From: Bacteroidales bacterium
Lineage (GTDB): Bacteria; Bacteroidota; Bacteroidia; Bacteroidales; VadinHA17
DNA length: 9,762 nt
Assembly: GCA_017882245.1 (NCBI GenBank)
Contig: JADGPV010000056.1
Span: 1 to 9,762, forward strand
Direction of reading: 5' to 3'
In this document: one piece after another, positions 5,793-9,762 of the stretch
Position numbering within the stretch: the stretch's first letter is position 1
Layout: each line of letters opens with the position of its first letter
Made by a program: the position numbers and the translations under genes
The notes under the pieces: generated by a model
Database searches by the model: none
Seen by the model: only the letters and a program-made list of their open reading frames with translations
Told to the model about the DNA's origin: nothing

Positions 5793-8700
5793 ATGATGTT
5801 CAGAAAGACTATTCTATCAGCTTTAATTATTATGGTTACATCTCTTCTGACAGCACAGAAGGCAGACATGACCCTTTTTAACGGCATTAAACCGAGAAAT
5901 GTTGGTCCCGGAGGTATGAGCGGCAGGGTCACTGCTTTTGCCGTTGATCCGAGGAATGGGAACGTCTTTTATGTAGGAACGGCTTCAGGCGGTCTTTGGA
6001 AGACCGTAAATGCAGGTACTACCTTTTTTCCTGTCTTTGACAATGAGGCAGTGGCATCAATAGGTGCCCTTGCCATTGACCCTCTACGGCCAGATATAAT
6101 CTGGGCAGGAACAGGTGAGGGCAATCCACGCAACAGCGTCACTGCCGGTTACGGTATTTATAAGAGCATTGACGGCGGACTTACATGGAAGTGCATGGGT
6201 CTCGAGCTCACACGTTATATTCACAGGATATTGATTGACCCTGTCAATACTGATATTATCTATGCCGGTGCTTTAGGCAGTCCCTGGGCTCCGCATATGG
6301 AAAGAGGCCTCTATAGGTCCTCCGATGGTGGCACGACATGGAAACAGGTTTTGTTTACGAATGAAACTTCAGGCGTTGCAGACATGGTGATGGATCCCGA
6401 AAACCCAGGTAAGATATTTGTTGCCATGTGGTCTCATCAGCGCTGGCCATGGTTCTTCACCTCGTCTTCAGAAGGGTCAGGGTTATGGCTTACACGAGAC
6501 GGAGGCAGCACGTTCACCGAGATCACCGCTGGATTTCCCCGGGAAAAGGGCCGGATAGGCCTGGCCATAGCAGCTTCTAACCCTGAGTATGTATATGCCT
6601 ATGTCGAATCAAAACCTTCCACTATCTACAGGTCGACTGACGGAGGTGTAAAGTGGGAAAAAAGAGGTGAAAAGAATATTGGAACGAGGCCTTTCTACTA
6701 CGCTGAGATATATGTCGATCCAAAGAATGAGAACAGGATTTATACCCTTTATTCAGGTGTCAATGTGAGCGAAGACGGAGGACTCACTTTTGATAAAGAA
6801 ATTGCATCGTCAATCCACCCCGATCATCATGCTTGGTTTATTGACCCGGTTAATCCGGACCGTATGCTGGACGGCAACGACGGAGGCATGGCCATAAGCT
6901 ACGATAAGGGTGAGAAATGGCGGCATGTTGGTAACCTGCCGCTCGGCCAGTTCTATCATATTAATGTCGACAACGAAATTCCTTATAATATCTACGGAGG
7001 GCTTCAGGATAACGGCTCATGGCGCGGCCCGGCCTACGCCTGGTATAATGGCCCGATAATCAATGAGATGTATGATTTTCTCTCCGGCGGCGACGGATTT
7101 GACGCGATGCCGGTTCCCGGTGACGCCAGATATTGCTACGCTCAATCTCAGGAAGGCTCTTTAAGGCTGTTTGATGTTCAGACAGGATGGTCAAAGAACA
7201 TAAGACCGGCTCCTGAAGGGAGCGAGAAGCTGAGGTTTAACTGGAACGCAGCACTGGCGCAGGATCCTTTTGATAATAACACTATCTATTTCGGGAGCCA
7301 GTTCATTCATAAGAGCATAGACAGGGGCACCTCGTGGACAAAGATTTCGCCTGATCTCACAACCAATGACCCCGAGAAGCAAAAACAGGACAAAAGCGGA
7401 GGCATAACACCTGAGAACACAGGAGCGGAGAATCACTGTACCATCATAACCATTTCCCTCAGCCCGCTTAAACGTGACCTTATCTGGGCAGGCACTGATG
7501 ACGGCCTGATACAGCTTACTGATGACGGCGGAAAGACATGGAAGAACACCGCACAGAATATTAAGGGGTTGCCAAGAAATGCCTGGATACCGCAGATCAC
7601 TGCCTCGCTCTATGACCCAAAAGAAGCTTTTGTGGTAGTGAACGATTACCGGCAGGGAGACAACGCAGCTTACCTTTATCAGACAAAAGACTCAGGCAAA
7701 AGTTGGAAAAGGATCATTGATGACACAGATGTCCGGGGATATGTGTTGTGCTTTATACAGGATCCCATTGAGCCGCGACTGATGTTTGCAGGGACTGAAT
7801 ACGGTCTTTATGTCTCATTCGATGGCGGCGAGGCCTGGAACAAATGGAACAGCGGTTATCCGACCGTTTCAACATATGACCTGGCCATTCAGCCTCGCGA
7901 GAACGATCTCATTATCGGCACCTTCGGTCGTGGACTCTGGGTGCTTGACGACATACGCCCTCTGCGGGCGCTGGCGAGCCAGGGCACCGGACTCCTGTCA
8001 AGCAAACTGACCACCTTTGAAGCACCAGATGCTTATCTTGCCTCAGCAAAAAACCTTCCGGGGTATTACTTCTCCGGTGATGCAATATTCATGGGTGACA
8101 ACCGTGAGCGGGGAGCTATGATCTCATTCTTTGCTTCTGAAGATACCGGTAAAGTTGCAGTGGAGATTAAGGACGGAGACGGAAAAACAATCCGGTCGAC
8201 AGATATTGATGCGACGAAAGGATTTAACCGGTTCATCTGGGGTTTTGATCGTAATCCGTTACCTCAGGCAACTAATATCACCGAGCCACCTCAGGACCGG
8301 AGGGGCAGATATTCAAGGCATTTCGTAGGCATTTCCCTGCCAGGCACCTATAGTGTCGTACTGAAAAGAGGTGAGGCCACGGCTGAGACCAGGGTGACCG
8401 TTAAACCTGATCCGCGCATGGCCGGGCAGGACTTCGATGCAATGAGGAAAAACATAGAGACAGCTGAAGCGTTTTCTTTGCGCGTAAATGATTTGAATAA
8501 GAAACTGAAAACCGTGAAAGAGATAAAAGAGAGTGTGGCTAAGGGTGATGAGTTAATTGCAAAATCACCTTCGTTCGCCGAAGCAGTCTCAGGCACACAT
8601 AATGTTGTCAAAGAGGAGCTTAAAAAGCTTGAAGAAGCCCTGGACAAGAAACCTGACGGATTGATCTCAAAGATCAATGGTTACCGGTCCCTGTTGATGA

Positions 8701-8867
8701 CAACGGGGTCGCTGTCGCAGCAGGAAGAGAAGAATTATGCCGATGCCGAAGTTGCCCTTGTACAAGCAAATACAAGTATTGATGAGTTTATTAACGGCCC
8801 GTGGGCGAAATACACAGAAGCACTCAGGCTGGTAACCCTGACAGGGGATCAGGTGATCATAAAATAA
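5793..8867 (+). CDS. Large secreted Asp-box (BNR/VPS10-like) beta-propeller protein
   Basis: About 1024 residues, exported: signal peptide MMFRKTILSALIIMVTSLLTAQ. The mature start (LFNGIKPRNVGPGGMSGRV) is typical of Bacteroidota proteins annotated as sortilin/VPS10-like or BNR-repeat glycosyl hydrolases. I count eleven Asp-box motifs (S/T-x-D-x-G-x-x-W/F), at residues 71, 125, 176, 234, 281, 326, 369, 508, 576, 631 and 675, implying a double or ten-bladed propeller from 30 to 720. Residues 780-875 resemble a beta-sandwich that includes FNRFIWGFDRNPLP and LPGTYSVVLKRG. Residues 880-1000 are charged and helical, probably coiled coil. Asp-boxes are structural and do not show catalysis; ligand and substrate are unknown. 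No type IX sorting domain is visible at the C-terminus. A GTG at 5772 would add seven residues and worsen the signal peptide, so ATG 5793 (or the adjacent ATG 5796) is chosen. The 82-bp spacer from the methyltransferase contains no clear promoter. Confidence 0.85.
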   Translation: MMFRKTILSALIIMVTSLLTAQKADMTLFNGIKPRNVGPGGMSGRVTAFAVDPRNGNVFYVGTASGGLWKTVNAGTTFFPVFDNEAVASIGALAIDPLRPDIIWAGTGEGNPRNSVTAGYGIYKSIDGGLTWKCMGLELTRYIHRILIDPVNTDIIYAGALGSPWAPHMERGLYRSSDGGTTWKQVLFTNETSGVADMVMDPENPGKIFVAMWSHQRWPWFFTSSSEGSGLWLTRDGGSTFTEITAGFPREKGRIGLAIAASNPEYVYAYVESKPSTIYRSTDGGVKWEKRGEKNIGTRPFYYAEIYVDPKNENRIYTLYSGVNVSEDGGLTFDKEIASSIHPDHHAWFIDPVNPDRMLDGNDGGMAISYDKGEKWRHVGNLPLGQFYHINVDNEIPYNIYGGLQDNGSWRGPAYAWYNGPIINEMYDFLSGGDGFDAMPVPGDARYCYAQSQEGSLRLFDVQTGWSKNIRPAPEGSEKLRFNWNAALAQDPFDNNTIYFGSQFIHKSIDRGTSWTKISPDLTTNDPEKQKQDKSGGITPENTGAENHCTIITISLSPLKRDLIWAGTDDGLIQLTDDGGKTWKNTAQNIKGLPRNAWIPQITASLYDPKEAFVVVNDYRQGDNAAYLYQTKDSGKSWKRIIDDTDVRGYVLCFIQDPIEPRLMFAGTEYGLYVSFDGGEAWNKWNSGYPTVSTYDLAIQPRENDLIIGTFGRGLWVLDDIRPLRALASQGTGLLSSKLTTFEAPDAYLASAKNLPGYYFSGDAIFMGDNRERGAMISFFASEDTGKVAVEIKDGDGKTIRSTDIDATKGFNRFIWGFDRNPLPQATNITEPPQDRRGRYSRHFVGISLPGTYSVVLKRGEATAETRVTVKPDPRMAGQDFDAMRKNIETAEAFSLRVNDLNKKLKTVKEIKESVAKGDELIAKSPSFAEAVSGTHNVVKEELKKLEEALDKKPDGLISKINGYRSLLMTTGSLSQQEEKNYADAEVALVQANTSIDEFINGPWAKYTEALRLVTLTGDQVIIK

Positions 8868-8909
8868 TGCAGAAACACCCAAAATGGGAATCCCGGCACT
8901 TTCCGCAGA

Positions 8910-8922
8910 AACAAAGCTTGTT
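8910..8922. terminator. Short hairpin in the convergent spacer after the propeller gene
   Basis: AACAA-AGC-TTGTT gives a 5-bp stem at the end of the 53-bp spacer between the propeller gene and the convergent FKBP gene, overlapping the latter's stop codon. It is AT-rich and without a clear T-run on the plus strand, so termination is a weak guess. No better terminator is present in the spacer. Confidence 0.2.
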
Positions 8923-9442
8923 ATTTCCTGGCTTTAATGAGCTCTACTACTTCTATCTCAAAAAGAAGTGGAGAATAGCCTGGTATGATGGTTCTATAAC
9001 CATAGAGAGGGTCATACACGGAGTATCCGCTGCTACCGTAGCCAAGTCTGGATGGTATCAGCAACTTGGCTTTTGTTCCCAACTGCATATAAGTAAGACC
9101 AATTGACCAGCCATCGATAACATATGATCCAACCCTGAATCTGAAAGGAACAGTCGGCGCAAGGTTTGAATCTATCTCATTTCCATCGAGGAACATCAGT
9201 TTATAATGGACACCGACGGAGTCGCCTGTCTCAATGTATTCTCCGCTGCCAGGTACAAGTTCAATATAATACAAACCATGTTTATCAGGGGCAACTGTGA
9301 TATTATTATCCGCAACATAGTCAGCTATAATGCTCTTCTCCTCTTCCTCATATTTCTTTGACGGGTTGCACGAAACGGCTATAACAGCAAGGCCTACAAG
9401 CAGTGCTGCATTAATTTTATCTCTCATGGAAGTTTTGATCAT
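8921..9442 (-). CDS. FKBP-type peptidyl-prolyl isomerase lipoprotein
   Basis: A 173-residue envelope lipoprotein carrying an FKBP domain, which catalyses cis-trans isomerisation of X-Pro bonds during protein folding. The signal peptide runs to the lipobox AVSC, with the acylated cysteine at residue 25. A charged helix (KKYEEEEKS) follows, then the FKBP domain at 57-170. Aligned to human FKBP12, most active-site positions are kept: HY80, D91, PFRF 99-102, V108/I109, W112 (DGW), Y135 (GYG), II 152-153 and F161; F36 is replaced by isoleucine. A tyrosine-rich insertion (SGYSVYDPLYGYR) occurs in the Y82-I90 loop. ATG 9442 and ATG 9427 both give a good lipoprotein signal; the longer is listed. It follows the second FKBP gene by 30 bp on the same strand, so they probably share an operon. 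GldI of gliding bacteria is the nearest family I can name, but gliding is not shown. Confidence 0.9.
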   Translation of the reverse strand: MIKTSMRDKINAALLVGLAVIAVSCNPSKKYEEEEKSIIADYVADNNITVAPDKHGLYYIELVPGSGEYIETGDSVGVHYKLMFLDGNEIDSNLAPTVPFRFRVGSYVIDGWSIGLTYMQLGTKAKLLIPSRLGYGSSGYSVYDPLYGYRTIIPGYSPLLFEIEVVELIKARK

Positions 9443-9472
9443 ATTCCGATCTTCTACAAATTTCGTTCCAAA

Positions 9473-9762
9473 CTAAATGACTTCCTTTATTCTTATCCTG
9501 TATATCAGTATGGATCTTCCCGGTATTTTCCCTCCGTCACCTGTTATTCCGTGAGCCAGGTAAGGAGGTATGATGAAGATGTAATCGCTGCCGGTCTTCA
9601 TCAACTGGATCCCCTCTGTCACTCCCCTTTCCACCCCTTCATACCCCACTCTGAGTGAATTTGAACCACTGTAGCAAGGATTACCATTGATCAGGCTGCA
9701 CTCAAAATCGTAAGTGACTTTATCACCCGTCTTTATAGCTTCTCCCCTTCCCTTTTCAAGTA
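9473..9762 (-). CDS. Degenerate FKBP-domain protein, N-terminus beyond the window
   Basis: An open reading of 95 codons plus TAG enters from the right edge on the minus strand and ends at 9473, 30 bp before the next FKBP gene. The sequence (IKTGDKVTYDFECSLINGNP, later EGVERGVTEGIQLM, then GKIPGRSILIYRIRIKEVI) aligns well with the FKBP fold. Several FKBP12 active-site positions are altered: W59 is valine, I56 glutamate, Y82 histidine, I90 lysine and F99 tyrosine, while the F36-D37 pair reads YS. Isomerase activity is therefore doubtful; a chaperone-like or binding role is possible. Signal peptide and any further domain cannot be seen. Frame and stop are clear, so it is a real gene end and probably the upstream member of a two-FKBP operon, as in gldI neighbourhoods of Bacteroidota. 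Confidence 0.82.
   Translation of the reverse strand, partial: LEKGRGEAIKTGDKVTYDFECSLINGNPCYSGSNSLRVGYEGVERGVTEGIQLMKTGSDYIFIIPPYLAHGITGDGGKIPGRSILIYRIRIKEVI

Noticed and set aside
8700..8867. Type IX secretion C-terminal sorting domain on the propeller protein
   Set aside because: The C-terminus is helical and charged and lacks the glycine-rich beta motifs and terminal KV(K/R) pattern.
8867..8900. GGG-AAT-CCC at 8886-8894 as terminator of the propeller gene
   Set aside because: Only a 3-bp stem with a 3-nt loop and no T-run follows; too weak to call.

Overview
The window looks like chromosomal DNA of a Bacteroidota bacterium, probably an environmental member near Bacteroidales. Four things point there: a clean Bacteroidota-type promoter (TTG, 19 bp, TACTTTTG) upstream of the metallo-hydrolase; signal peptides ending in SGQ or TAQ; small lipoproteins and FKBP lipoproteins with SPII lipoboxes; and little Shine-Dalgarno signal. 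The assignment is inferred from style; no rRNA or other marker gene is present. I see no tRNA, rRNA, CRISPR array, transposase, integrase or phage gene.

Layout. (1) 1-885, +: the 3' three quarters of galactokinase (galK). (2) 893-976: a compact array of TCTGA/TCAGA direct and inverted repeats between two convergent genes, with a terminator-like hairpin. (3) 971-3742, -: a large secreted protein with a beta-rich N-terminal domain, a probable glycoside-hydrolase-like TIM barrel and a C-terminal formylglycine-generating-enzyme (SUMF1) fold that lacks the catalytic cysteines. (4) 3743-3916: an AT-rich divergent promoter region with two small dyads. (5) 3917-4123, +: a 68-residue basic lipoprotein. 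(6) 4125-4892, -: a PhnP/lipoate-transferase-like metallo-beta-lactamase-fold hydrolase; its stop codon lies 1 bp from that of the lipoprotein. (7) 4893-5008: a second divergent promoter region with repeated AAAGT half-sites. (8) 5009-5710, +: a short RsmI-like SAM-dependent methyltransferase. (9) 5793-8867, +: a large secreted Asp-box (BNR/VPS10-like) beta-propeller protein. (10) 8921-9442, -: an FKBP-type prolyl isomerase lipoprotein, preceded by (11) 9473-9762, -, the C-terminal part of a second, degenerate FKBP-domain protein.

The genes do not form one pathway. galK and the secreted TIM-barrel protein could both belong to galactoside use, but they are convergent and only their proximity supports a link. 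The hydrolase and methyltransferase are divergently transcribed and may share control sites. The two FKBP genes form an apparent operon serving protein folding in the cell envelope. The least ordinary items are the TIM-barrel/pseudo-FGE fusion, the palindrome-rich spacer after galK and the pairing of an intact with a degenerate FKBP domain. I found no clear evidence of a new defence or mobile system.
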